A stretch of DNA of 22,581 bases from a virus. Position numbers and translations under genes: made by a program. How positions within the stretch are numbered: the first letter of the stretch is position 1; every line of letters begins with the position of its first letter. The stretch spans positions 1 to 22,581 of IMG/VR virus record IMGVR_UViG_3300042868_004901; one strand, given 5' to 3'. This document shows positions 11,929 to 18,911 of this stretch, piece by piece. The notes under the pieces are model-generated. The model made no database searches. It was not told the origin of the DNA and saw only the letters and a program-made list of their open reading frames with translations.

Positions 11929-13985
11929 TGGCCGATCTCTCCAAAATCCTAGGCGGTCCATGGTCTCCCCCAGTGGAGCCAATCCCCCAACCCCTAGAAG
12001 TGCAGTTTGCTGATGCAATTCGCAAAGATGGAAGAATAGAAGTACCAGACAAAATCATAATTGATGGAAATATTCATCGTTTCAGGTCTGGCTCTACCGC
12101 AAAAAGACTTGATCGAGCTGGGTGGTACGTTGCCCATGCCGATGGCATTCCCTGCATTACTTTCGGCTGCTGGCGTGAAGACATCACTATCACGACCCGT
12201 GCCGACATGGGGGGAAGAAAGTGGTCCCCAGCAGAGGAAATGGCCCATATCGCCAGAATTGCTGCTGCAAAGAAAAAGCGGGATGCCGAAATAGAGCGGG
12301 ACAGAGGCATAGCCGCTAGTGACGTAGAGACAATTTGGAGCGGTGGCACACAGGCCACATCAGAGCACCCCTACCTCAAACGCAAAGGCATTGAGGCACA
12401 CGGCGCCCGGGTCACTGGTGACGGGCGCTTGATGGTGCCTTTGTTTTCTCCCGATGGTGAGTTGGCAAGCCTCCAGTACATAGACGACACTCACGGGCAG
12501 GGCGATAAAAAATATCATCCAGGTGGCCAGACTAGCGGCATGTTCTGGATGCTTGGCACTTTTGACCAACCCGGCACGTTATACATAGCAGAAGGCTTCG
12601 CCACAGCCGCGACGATCCACCAAGCAACAAATCGCCCCTGCATTGTTGCTTATAGCGCTAGCAGCTTGGTCCCAGTCACTGCAAGCCTACGAGAAATGTA
12701 TGGCAAGAATCAGGACATTGTTATCGTGGCAGATCATGATAAGCACGGTATAGGGCAGAAATACGCCGATCAAGCAAGCGCAAAGCACGGAGCAAGGGTG
12801 GTCACCCCGCCAATTGAGGGCATGGATGCAAACGATTACGTCAAAGCGGGCCATGATCTTCTGACGCTATTAGCGCAGCCAACCGGCTCGGCAGTCATTG
12901 ACAAACTAAAAGTAGTTTTCGGCGACGAGCTGGGCACAGAGTACGAAGCCCCCGACGAGCTGATAGAGGGCTTGCTCGTCATGGGTAGCCTGACCGTCAC
13001 CTACGGCGATAGCAACTCAGGCAAAACATTCTGGGCCTTGGCCATGGCAGCTCATATAGCAATGGGCCGGGACTTCTTTGGCCGAAAAGTAGATCCCGGC
13101 CTGGTGGTCTATCTGGCCAGCGAAGCCCCCGGCTCTATCCGCTCAAGAATGCAGGCCATGAAAAAGTTCTACGGTCACGACCTAGCCGACTTAGCCATGG
13201 TCCCGCTCCCGATGAATTTCTACGAAGGCGACGAAGACGCTAACGATGTAATTGCCTTGGTCCAGGCCATCTCAGAACTAAAAGGCAAGCCTGTTCGCCT
13301 GATCGTTGGCGACACCCTGGCCCGACTCAGCGCCGGAGCAAATGAGAACAGCGGCGAAGACATGGGCCCAGTAATGGCAAGGTTCGACCGAGTAGCCCAG
13401 GCCACAAAAGCAGCCCTGCACATCATCCACCACAATGGCAAGGACCAAGCCAAAGGGGCAAGAGGATGGTCAGGCATTCGCGCCCACATCGACACAGAGA
13501 TCGAGGTAGCAGAGAAAGACGGCATTCGTTCGGCTTCAGTCACTAAGCAACGCGAGCTGCCTGGCAAAGGTGAGGCAATCTACTTCCGCCTTGAGATAGT
13601 CGAAATGGGCACCACGAAATTCGGCCAAACCGCAACTACCTGCGTTGCAGTACATGACCAAGAAGCAACTGAAACAAAACCCCATAAGAAACCCACCAAA
13701 CACGACGAGAATATTCGGACTATTGAGAGGGCTTGGGATAAATCAGGTAGGGAGATAAGAGATGAAATGCCTTATATATCTAGGTCGGCATTAAGAGAAT
13801 TACTCATAAAGGATGGCGCATCAGAGCGGACCGCCAAGAACAAGACCGAATCCAGCCGGGCCGATGGGCTTATTTTGCCGATGATAAACGCAGGAACCCT
13901 AGAGCAATTTGAGCATGGGTGGCGAGTGATTGATGGAGTTTTGGCGAGTGGGATGCTGTTACAAATCGCCCCGAAACGCCCCTAG
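11928..13985 (+). CDS. Bifunctional DNA primase (TOPRIM) / RecA-like helicase
   Basis: The product is 685 aa. ATG 11928 lies 6 bases past GGGAG and is preferred to ATG 11925, which is only 3 past. The N-terminal 130 residues lack a clear motif. A TOPRIM domain follows, with E222 in YIAEGFATA and D269-H-D271 in IVADHDKHG, then MDANDY. A RecA-fold ATPase of the AAA_25/RepA type follows: Walker A GDSNSGKT (360-367), a middle LIVGDTLARLSAG that contains the Walker B aspartate, HIIHHNGKDQAKGARGWSG, and a C-terminal basic winged-helix-like segment (about 600-670). Fused primase-helicases prime and unwind at the phage replication fork. GGGGC repeats just downstream may belong to the origin. Confidence 0.93.
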   Translation: MADLSKILGGPWSPPVEPIPQPLEVQFADAIRKDGRIEVPDKIIIDGNIHRFRSGSTAKRLDRAGWYVAHADGIPCITFGCWREDITITTRADMGGRKWSPAEEMAHIARIAAAKKKRDAEIERDRGIAASDVETIWSGGTQATSEHPYLKRKGIEAHGARVTGDGRLMVPLFSPDGELASLQYIDDTHGQGDKKYHPGGQTSGMFWMLGTFDQPGTLYIAEGFATAATIHQATNRPCIVAYSASSLVPVTASLREMYGKNQDIVIVADHDKHGIGQKYADQASAKHGARVVTPPIEGMDANDYVKAGHDLLTLLAQPTGSAVIDKLKVVFGDELGTEYEAPDELIEGLLVMGSLTVTYGDSNSGKTFWALAMAAHIAMGRDFFGRKVDPGLVVYLASEAPGSIRSRMQAMKKFYGHDLADLAMVPLPMNFYEGDEDANDVIALVQAISELKGKPVRLIVGDTLARLSAGANENSGEDMGPVMARFDRVAQATKAALHIIHHNGKDQAKGARGWSGIRAHIDTEIEVAEKDGIRSASVTKQRELPGKGEAIYFRLEIVEMGTTKFGQTATTCVAVHDQEATETKPHKKPTKHDENIRTIERAWDKSGREIRDEMPYISRSALRELLIKDGASERTAKNKTESSRADGLILPMINAGTLEQFEHGWRVIDGVLASGMLLQIAPKRP

Positions 13986-14100
13986 GGGCAGTTTGGGGCA
14001 GTTAGGGGCATTGTGCGAAAATTCACAAAAAACGCCCCGCCCCGCCCCTACTCCCTTTAGGGTAGGGGCAGTAGGGGCGAAGTGAATCGTGTCGGGGTGG
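13985..14100. repeat. GGGGC repeat cluster, possible iteron/origin region
   Basis: GGGGCA occurs at 13985, 13995 and 14005, an exact 10-base spacing. Three tandem GCCCC units follow at 14034, 14039 and 14044, and GGGGC again at 14065 and 14074. GCCCCTAC (14044-14051) and GTAGGGGC (14062-14069) form an 8-bp stem. The cluster fills the 150-base gap after the primase/helicase gene, whose stop codon begins the first unit. One-turn spacing of short G-rich repeats next to a replication gene resembles an iteron array. It could also be a regulatory or terminator-like structure. Confidence 0.5.
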
Positions 14101-14134
14101 GTTGGGGTAATTAACTAAGTTAGGGAGTGCTAAC

Positions 14135-14614
14135 ATGGATGAGGAAGAATTTTCCACTCAAGAAATTCGTCGGCGTGGTGGCGGTGCTCAACCGGGTGCA
14201 GGTAGGCCTGCGTTGGTGCCGACCGAGGAGGAGCGGGCGTATGTTGAAAAGCTCTCGGGCATCGGGCTGGTGCAGGAGCAAATCGCGGCCTTGATCCGAG
14301 AGGGTATTCACGTCGACACGCTGCGGGATCATTTCGGGAAAGAATTATTGTCGGGTAAGGCAAGGGCAAATGCGGCGATAGGCGGCACCTTGTATCAGAA
14401 GGCAATCAATGGAGATACTGGCAGTCTTATATGGTGGACTAAAACTCAAATGCGCTGGGCAGAAACTCAAAAGCATGAAATAGTACACACGGGTATTAGT
14501 ATTAATGATGCGCTTGAGGCTGCCAAGGCTCGGCTGATTGCTGGCGACGTGATCGATGCGACGATCGTAGAGCCTCGCAAGCTCGAAGACGGGTCAGGGC
14601 AGGGGGAGACGTAA
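14135..14614 (+). CDS. HTH phage protein, candidate small terminase subunit
   Basis: The product is 159 aa, with GGGAG about 7 bases before ATG 14135. An N-terminal flexible basic/Gly segment (RRRGGGAQPGAGRP) is followed by PTEEERAYVEKLSGIGLVQEQIAALI and VDTLRDHFGKEL, a homeodomain-like HTH. Then comes ARANAAIGGTLYQKAINGDTGSLIWWTKTQMRW and an acidic C-terminus. The 'PT.EER..VE....GI.QEQIA.LI....TLR.HF..EL' core is common in phage proteins often found near terminase, some considered terminase small subunits. Here the large subunit is 2.3 kb away, beyond a divergent minus-strand operon. Function as TerS is therefore inference. Confidence 0.72.
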   Translation: MDEEEFSTQEIRRRGGGAQPGAGRPALVPTEEERAYVEKLSGIGLVQEQIAALIREGIHVDTLRDHFGKELLSGKARANAAIGGTLYQKAINGDTGSLIWWTKTQMRWAETQKHEIVHTGISINDALEAAKARLIAGDVIDATIVEPRKLEDGSGQGET

Positions 14615-14637
14615 AAAAAGGCCCCTGGGGGCCTTTT
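14613..14637. terminator. Bidirectional terminator between convergent genes
   Basis: A7 (14613-14619), GGCCC, loop CTGG, GGGCC and TTTT (14634-14637) can be read as a terminator on both strands. It lies between the stop of the small-terminase-like gene and the end of the leftward accessory operon at 14653, and so should close both transcripts. Confidence 0.8.
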
Positions 14638-14652
14638 GGTGAGTCTGGTGGG

Positions 14653-14835
14653 TCATTTTGAGTTGGCGCTGTATCTGTCGAGCAGCACCCAGGCCTTGAA
14701 GACCTTGTGTTGATCGACGTTCGGCATCGAGCCGATCTCGCGTGCCAGGGCGAGCAGAGCTGCCATCGCTTGGGTGTAGGTTGGCAGGTTGGCCTCGGCC
14801 AGCAGTCGATCGGCCTCGAGGATGGTGGGGTTCAT
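14653..14835 (-). CDS. Hypothetical helical phage protein, 60 aa
   Basis: ATG 14835 overlaps the stop of the zinc-ribbon gene (ATGA, 14835-14832) and follows a G-rich stretch. The product is all-helical: ILEADRLLAEANLPTYTQAMAALLALAREIG, then NVDQHKVFKAWVLLDRYS. No family or function is recognised. It is the last gene of the operon before the bidirectional terminator. Confidence 0.6.
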   Translation of the reverse strand: MNPTILEADRLLAEANLPTYTQAMAALLALAREIGSMPNVDQHKVFKAWVLLDRYSANSK

Positions 14836-14999
14836 TTGGCCCCCCCGATCTTTCCGAGGTAGTACGCGGTGTCGCCCAGGAGCGTCCAGCGATAGCCACA
14901 CCCTGTGCACCCTAGGCGGCGCCGTTTGGCGCCGTGGCGGGGGCTGTAGCGCGTTTCTAGCACCCTTGCGGGTGCCTGGCATTTGGGGCAGTAACTCAT
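14832..14999 (-). CDS. NrdR-like zinc-ribbon microprotein, 55 aa
   Basis: ATG 14999 overlaps the previous stop (TGATG). The product has C4-x2-C7, VLETRYS, then KRRRLGCTGCGYRWTLL with C31-x2-C34. This order (CxxC, 'VL(D/E)(T/S)R', RRR..C..C..R(F/W)T) matches the N-terminal zinc ribbon of NrdR, the repressor of ribonucleotide reductase genes. The ATP-cone domain of NrdR is absent and the protein ends about 20 residues later. It may be a phage-encoded DNA-binding or decoy module. The similarity is a pattern match by eye. Confidence 0.75.
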   Translation of the reverse strand: MSYCPKCQAPARVLETRYSPRHGAKRRRLGCTGCGYRWTLLGDTAYYLGKIGGAK

Positions 15000-15067
15000 C
15001 AGAAGTACATCCCAAAGACGAGGCCGCCGATGACACCTAAGGCTATGGCGAAGATGGCTTGCTTCAT
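14999..15067 (-). CDS. 22-aa single-TM peptide
   Basis: From ATG 15067 to TGA 14999: MKQAIFAIALGVIGGLVFGMYF. The start overlaps the stop of the 81-aa gene (ATGA, 15067-15064) and the stop overlaps the start of the zinc-ribbon gene (TGATG). Exact overlap on both sides in one operon argues for translation despite the very short length. The sequence is one Gly-containing membrane helix. Function is unknown. Confidence 0.55.
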   Translation of the reverse strand: MKQAIFAIALGVIGGLVFGMYF

Positions 15068-15309
15068 GCTTGGCCTCCATCAATGACCCGCGGGGCTGCA
15101 CCCCCACGATATAACCCTGGGTGGGAACAGGCTTCCCACAAAAGGCGCTTCACCTGCTCTTCGAGGAGAGCGCGGTATTCCCCCCGTGCCGACTCGGCGC
15201 GTTTGACAAGGGCATTCGCCCTGTCAATTAAAGCTAGGCTTTCAGCCTCGAATGAGGCCACAGACACTTCGAGGGTGTCGGAGTCGGCTGGGAAAATGAT
15301 GTTGAACAT
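15064..15309 (-). CDS. Hypothetical phage protein, 81 aa
   Basis: ATG 15309 is preceded by GAAGG and gives MFNIIFPADSDTLEV. The longer open frame upstream is a shadow of the 118-aa gene. The middle is a charged amphipathic helix (FEAESLALIDRANALVKRAESARGEYRALLEEQVKRLL), a likely coiled coil, followed by a Gly/Arg-rich tail. No family recognised. The stop is coupled to the 22-aa peptide. Confidence 0.62.
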   Translation of the reverse strand: MFNIIFPADSDTLEVSVASFEAESLALIDRANALVKRAESARGEYRALLEEQVKRLLWEACSHPGLYRGGAAPRVIDGGQA

Positions 15310-15331
15310 TGGGAGCCTTCGTTGAAAAGAG

Positions 15332-15688
15332 TTATGTAATGAAAACAACGGTGTCGTCGACACCACGGATCTGCGCAACGGCAAGCACACCGCACCGCTT
15401 AAGTAAACGCAAATAAACGGATGCTCGTGCATCATCCGATGCCTCGAATGCCAAAGGCTCAGAATCCGTGAGAGTGCGCAACGCCTTCCAGATCGCAGCC
15501 AATGCTGCGCGTGGTGCCGACCAATTAGCCATCTCAAACCAAGGGCTTTCGCCCTCTCGGTCACAGCTTACGAAGGCTGCGAGGGATTCTGCAAGGGCAA
15601 AATCAGCCCACCAAAACCCCTCCGAAAATGTCGCTTGAATGACGACCTTTCGACCTTCAATCAAGATGATCGTTTCTCGACTATCCAT
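15332..15688 (-). CDS. Hypothetical phage protein, 118 aa
   Basis: AGGAGATA precedes ATG 15688 at about 8 bases, in a leader nearly identical to that of the GP88-like gene. The product begins with strands (ETIILIEGRKVVIQATFSEGFWWADF), has an Ala-rich helical middle (APRAALAAIWKALRTL) and a C-terminal AVAQIRGVDDTVVFI. A compact alpha/beta domain is likely. No motif recognised. It is the second gene of the leftward accessory operon. Confidence 0.65.
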   Translation of the reverse strand: MDSRETIILIEGRKVVIQATFSEGFWWADFALAESLAAFVSCDREGESPWFEMANWSAPRAALAAIWKALRTLTDSEPLAFEASDDARASVYLRLLKRCGVLAVAQIRGVDDTVVFIT

Positions 15689-15694
15689 GCCGCT

Positions 15695-15734
15695 TATCTC
15701 CTGGTGGGTTGCTGCGCTGGGGCCGGAGCCCCAG
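15695..15734 (-). promoter_or_regulatory. Leader: GCGCAGCAACC / AGGAGATA element and 7-bp hairpin
   Basis: On the minus strand CTGGGGC-TCCG-GCCCCAG (15734-15717) is a perfect hairpin without a T-run. It is followed by GCGCAGCAACC-N4-AGGAGATA (15717-15695), which contains the ribosome binding site of the 118-aa gene. The same 11+8 block precedes the GP88-like gene at 16424-16402, suggesting a duplicated 5' leader. Confidence 0.5.
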
Positions 15735-15742
15735 GGGGTTGC

Positions 15743-16396
15743 TCAGTGGATGTCGTATGCAACGTTGCTCACGGTCTTATCCCAGCAGGCGCGGCATTCC
15801 AGGCATTTTGAGCCTTGGTGAGGGGCTGGGCATGTACCGCCCGAGGATGCCACTGTCGAGGTGTTTTCGAAGCCTGCAGGGGGCTTTCCATCGATCATGG
15901 CGGCACTCACCCGAACGCACAGATTGCCAGGGAACGCACCGAAGTTAGCAACGTATTTTTTGATGAGGCCGATCTCTCGGGTGGGGATCCAAAACTTCAC
16001 AGAAGGCAATGCCTCTGCGATCGCGACGATGTCCAACAGGTGTTGGAGGTTTTGAATGTCGCCGCTATCGTGCCACCTAAAATAATCGGTGCCAGACTTT
16101 GCAATCTTTTTGACCATTGCATCTTTCCAGCTGATCGAGGACAGCCCTGCGGCGCGCTTCTCATGCGCCTTTTGAACAGAAGGGTAAGAGTAATTCGCCT
16201 TGAGTGCGTAGCAGTTCGAACATGTGCTACCTGCGATTTTCGCGAGCTTTGCGCCCACCCTGCATAGCTTCGCGCTGATCCCGTAGGCAAGCCCGGGCAT
16301 CTTGCTGGGCTTGCCAAGCGACCCTGCGATGGCATCTGCCATGCCCATAGACATACGGGATTTGGGAACAGCGAAGAGCATTATTTGTGATTGCAT
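15743..16396 (-). CDS. GP88-family phage protein, 217 aa
   Basis: AGGAGATA lies about 5 bases before ATG 16396. The sequence has KMPGLAYGISAKLC, VGAKLAKIAGSTCSNCYALKANY, then a central TDYFRWHDSGDIQNLQHLL, KFWIPTREIGLIKKY and CVRVSAAMIDG, and a C-terminal CPAPHQGSKCLECRACW. These blocks are those I recall for 'gene product 88' (PF17338), widespread in actinobacterial and proteobacterial phages. Paired Cys motifs (CSNC, CLECRAC) could bind a metal or Fe-S cluster. The YFRWHDSGD block is the best-conserved feature. The reaction is unknown to me. It is the first gene of the leftward accessory operon. Confidence 0.85.
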   Translation of the reverse strand: MQSQIMLFAVPKSRMSMGMADAIAGSLGKPSKMPGLAYGISAKLCRVGAKLAKIAGSTCSNCYALKANYSYPSVQKAHEKRAAGLSSISWKDAMVKKIAKSGTDYFRWHDSGDIQNLQHLLDIVAIAEALPSVKFWIPTREIGLIKKYVANFGAFPGNLCVRVSAAMIDGKPPAGFENTSTVASSGGTCPAPHQGSKCLECRACWDKTVSNVAYDIH

Positions 16397-16454
16397 GTCT
16401 CTATCTCCTAATTGGTTGCTGCGCGGTTCGGGTGTCGTGTTGCGCAGTGATGTA

Positions 16455-16482
16455 AATGTAGCATGGTTCTAGTGTCTGTGCA
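16455..16482 (-). promoter_or_regulatory. Weak leftward promoter candidate for the GP88 operon
   Basis: On the minus strand TGCACA (16482-16477), 16 bases and TACATT (16460-16455), each 4/6 or so to consensus. The -35 hexamer overlaps the CTAGTG-N6-CACTAG palindrome, as expected for a regulated promoter. It is the best candidate in the interval but not strong. Confidence 0.35.
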
Positions 16483-16498
16483 CTAGGGAAAACACTAG
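16469..16498. promoter_or_regulatory. Operator candidate: three CACTAG half-sites at 12-base spacing
   Basis: CTAGTG (16469-16474), CACTAG (16481-16486) and CACTAG (16493-16498) repeat every 12 bases. The first two form a perfect inverted repeat with a 6-base centre. The cluster lies between the two divergent promoters and is probably a regulator binding site. The binding protein is unknown. Confidence 0.5.
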
Positions 16499-16510
16499 GC
16501 TATTAAATTA

Positions 16511-16539
16511 TTGACAATGCTCTGTTCGCTTGCTATAGT
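16511..16539 (+). promoter_or_regulatory. Rightward sigma70 promoter before the 46-aa gene and packaging operon
   Basis: TTGACA (16511-16516), 17-base spacer and TATAGT (16534-16539), close to consensus. It should drive the 46-aa gene and may also transcribe the packaging/head genes. Confidence 0.75.
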
Positions 16540-16594
16540 TCATTCATCGCATCAAACAGCAGTCGCTGACCGATGCAGACACCAGGAGATAGAG

Positions 16595-16735
16595 ATGATC
16601 AAGGTTACGTTTTACGTCTACTCAAAGATTCTGAACAAAGAGTTCATCAACGTTGAAATGCATCGCTCAATGGATGACGCAAGGCTGAGAGCAATGGCCT
16701 TGAATTGGCAGATACAGAAGGTAGAGCAGGCCTGA
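16595..16735 (+). CDS. Hypothetical phage protein, 46 aa
   Basis: AGGAGATAGAG precedes ATG 16595; the longer open frame starts inside the promoter. The product is MIKVTFYVYSKILNKEF then an amphipathic helix (HRSMDDARLRAMALNW), so a strand-strand-helix microprotein. The phage-like 'MIKVTFYVYS' start is familiar but without function. It is the only gene directly behind the strong rightward promoter and its ribosome site is near ideal, so it should be well expressed. Confidence 0.65.
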   Translation: MIKVTFYVYSKILNKEFINVEMHRSMDDARLRAMALNWQIQKVEQA

Positions 16736-16933
16736 TGCCCCCAGGGGGCTAGCCACCCCCCGCTCATCCATGCTCATTCAGCCATGTCATGCCCATCCAG
16801 CCATAGATCGACGCAAAATAAATCGAGGGGGGGTAGGGCCCTGCGCCGCCGGTCAAAGTAGAGGCAAGGTCCACACAAATTTTTATTTTTAATTTTTAGT
16901 TATCATTAACTAACTCACACTACATTCATCTCC
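16736..16933 (+). repeat. Non-coding region with 16-bp direct repeats before the terminase
   Basis: ATGCTCATTCAGCCAT (16770-16785) and ATGCCCATCCAGCCAT (16789-16804) match at 14 of 16 positions, 19 bases apart. GCCCC-CAG-GGGGC at 16735-16747 forms a short hairpin, a G7 run occurs near 16827, and the last 50 bases are A/T-rich. The repeats lie between the HTH and large terminase genes, where a packaging site could sit. No well-supported gene is seen here. Confidence 0.4.
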
Positions 16934-18490
16934 ATGCAAACCCCCATCTACAAGCCCAAAGAGGAGCAGGAGCTAATGTCACTTATCTGGAGCCCCCAGA
17001 TCAAGGACAACCCATTGGCTTTTGTGATGTATGTTTTTCCTTGGGGCGAGAAGGGAACGCCGCTGGAGCGTTTCAAGGGCCCGAGGAAGTGGCAGCGCGA
17101 GGTTCTCAGTGACTTGGCGGAGCACATCAAGGCTAATCATGAGTTGGGGAAGGATGCGTTGCCTGGTGAGGAGGTGGCGTACAAGGTGTTGAGGGAGGCG
17201 ATCAGCTCGGGCCGGGGTATTGGCAAGTCGGCGTTGGTGTCGTGGGTGGTGATATGGATGTTGTCGACGCGGATTGGGTCTACGACGATCATTTCGGCGA
17301 ACAGTGAGCCGCAACTACGGTCGGTAACGTGGGCTGAGATCACTAAGTGGTTGGCGATGGGGATCAACAGTCACTGGTTTGAGATCAGTGCGACGCGGGT
17401 TTTGCCTGCGAAGTGGTTAACGGAGTTGGTTGAGAAGGATTTGAGGAAGGGCACGAGGTATTGGGGTATTGAGGGTCGGCTGTGGAGTGCTGAGAACCCG
17501 GACGCGTATGCGGGGGTTCACAATTTTGACGGTGTGATGGTGATTTTTGATGAGGCGTCGGGTATTGACGATGCAATTTGGTCGGTTGCGACGGGTTTTT
17601 TCACTGAAAACACGCCAAATCGCTTTTGGTTGGCGTTTAGCAATCCGCGACGCAATGTGGGGTACTTTTTTGAGTGTTTTGGGGCGAAGAGGGACTTTTG
17701 GAAGACGAAGGTTATTGATGCGCGGTCGGTAGAGGGCACAGACAAGGCGGTGTATGAGCAGATCATTGCGGAGTATGGTGAGGACTCGATACAGGCGCGG
17801 GTGGAGGTGTACGGGGAGTTCCCGGCTGCGGGTGAGGATCAGTTTATTTCGCCTGTTGTCATTGATGAGGCGATGAGTCGGCAGAAGTGGAAGGATCAGA
17901 CGGCTCCGATAGTGATTGGAGTAGATCCGGCGCGTGGGGGGATGGATTCGACGGTGATTGTGGTGAGGCAGGGGCGGGATATTGTGGCGATCCGGCGGTA
18001 TAAGGGGGACGACACGATGACGACGGTTGGCAATGTGATTGAGGCGATTGAGGAGTTCCGGCCTGCGTTGACGGTTATTGACGAGGGCGGGCTGGGGTAC
18101 GGGATTCTTGACAGATTGACGGAACAGAGGTACAAGGTTCGAGGGGTAAACTTTGGCTGGAAGGCCAAGAATCCGATCATGTGGGGCAATAAGCGTGCGG
18201 AGATGTGGGGCACGATGAAGGAGTGGTTGAAGACTGCTTCAATACCGCAGGATCGGGCCTTGAAGTCGGATTTGCTGGGGCCGATGAAGAAGCCTGACTC
18301 GTCTGGGACGATATTTCTGGAGGGGAAGAAGGAGATGAAGGCTAGGGGTTTAGCTTCTCCTGATGCGGCGGATGCGTTGGCGGTAACTTTTGCGTACCCG
18401 GTAGCGAGCCGGGAGTACAATCCGAAAAACGAGCGTCGTGTGACTATGCAGGGCGGCGGCGGTGTGGTTAATTCTTGGATGGGGTCTTAA
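16934..18490 (+). CDS. Large terminase subunit (TerL)
   Basis: The product is 518 aa. It packages DNA into the prohead by ATP hydrolysis and cuts concatemers. Walker A is SGRGIGKS (92-99), Walker B VMVIFDE (201-207), a coupling-like motif is FSNP (235-238). The RNase H-like nuclease has D331 (IGVDPARG), D383 (VIDEGG) and D480 (DAADA). ATG 16934 lacks a ribosome binding site, whereas ATG 16976 (MSLIWSP) follows GAGGAG, so the shorter start remains possible. The stop shares bases with the next gene (TAATG). No visible small subunit lies immediately upstream. Confidence 0.96.
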   Translation: MQTPIYKPKEEQELMSLIWSPQIKDNPLAFVMYVFPWGEKGTPLERFKGPRKWQREVLSDLAEHIKANHELGKDALPGEEVAYKVLREAISSGRGIGKSALVSWVVIWMLSTRIGSTTIISANSEPQLRSVTWAEITKWLAMGINSHWFEISATRVLPAKWLTELVEKDLRKGTRYWGIEGRLWSAENPDAYAGVHNFDGVMVIFDEASGIDDAIWSVATGFFTENTPNRFWLAFSNPRRNVGYFFECFGAKRDFWKTKVIDARSVEGTDKAVYEQIIAEYGEDSIQARVEVYGEFPAAGEDQFISPVVIDEAMSRQKWKDQTAPIVIGVDPARGGMDSTVIVVRQGRDIVAIRRYKGDDTMTTVGNVIEAIEEFRPALTVIDEGGLGYGILDRLTEQRYKVRGVNFGWKAKNPIMWGNKRAEMWGTMKEWLKTASIPQDRALKSDLLGPMKKPDSSGTIFLEGKKEMKARGLASPDAADALAVTFAYPVASREYNPKNERRVTMQGGGGVVNSWMGS

Positions 18491-18639
18491 TGCCACTAGT
18501 CAAATCCACCAGCAAAGAAGCCTTCCGCAAAAACGTAAAGGCTGAGGTTAATGCTGGCAAGCCTGTGAAGCAGGCTGTTGCCATTGCCTACTCTGTCAAG
18601 CGTGAAGCATCTAAACCATCTACATCAAAAAAGAAATGA
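18490..18639 (+). CDS. 49-aa Lys-rich phage protein
   Basis: ATG 18490 overlaps the terminase stop by one base (TAATG) and the stop overlaps the GroES-like start (ATGA, 18636-18639). The product begins [20 protein letters not shown], then [20 protein letters not shown] and a Lys/Ser tail. Short phage proteins of this 'MPL.KS.SK.AF..N...E...[15 protein letters not shown]' type are common, often annotated DUF6496. They are probably nucleic acid binding by charge. Position between terminase and portal is typical. Confidence 0.82.
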   Translation: MPLVKSTSKEAFRKNVKAEVNAGKPVKQAVAIAYSVKREASKPSTSKKK

Positions 18640-18911
18640 ATCTGACACCTTTAAGCAATTGCGTACTGATTGAGCAAGATGTTGAGAAATCTAGCGGGCT
18701 GATTGTTTTGCCTGAGAGCAAGATGGCTAGTGGTGTGGTGGTTGCTGCGGGCCCGGGTTTGCGCAAGGAAGATGGTACGTTGGTGCCGATGGATTTGGTG
18801 GTTGGTGACCATGTGCTGTTCGGGGAGTATTCCGGGCAAAAGGTTAAGCATGACGGCAAAGAGTATCTTATGATGCGTGAGCCTGACGTGATTGGGGTTT
18901 TGAATGGCTGA
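18636..18911 (+). CDS. Phage GroES-like co-chaperonin
   Basis: The product is 91 aa (bacterial GroES 97). Features: [12 protein letters not shown] near the start; a mobile-loop-like [47 protein letters not shown]; and [20 protein letters not shown], which parallels the GroES C-terminal strands. Such proteins replace or modify the host GroES on GroEL to fold phage capsid proteins, as gp31 of T4 does. The start is coupled to the 49-aa gene by ATGA, and the 3' end overlaps the portal start by 8 bases. It is expressed with the head genes, in keeping with a role in capsid folding. Confidence 0.9.
   Translation: MNLTPLSNCVLIEQDVEKSSGLIVLPESKMASGVVVAAGPGLRKEDGTLVPMDLVVGDHVLFGEYSGQKVKHDGKEYLMMREPDVIGVLNG

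Noticed and set aside
16770-16892. 40-codon plus-strand ORF before the terminase
   Set aside because: It has no ribosome binding site, unusual composition, and spans the direct repeats and G-rich tract, so a non-coding role fits better.
17896-18420. Antisense open frame in the terminase nuclease domain
   Set aside because: The plus frame encodes conserved terminase motifs throughout, and the minus frame has no ribosome site or family resemblance.
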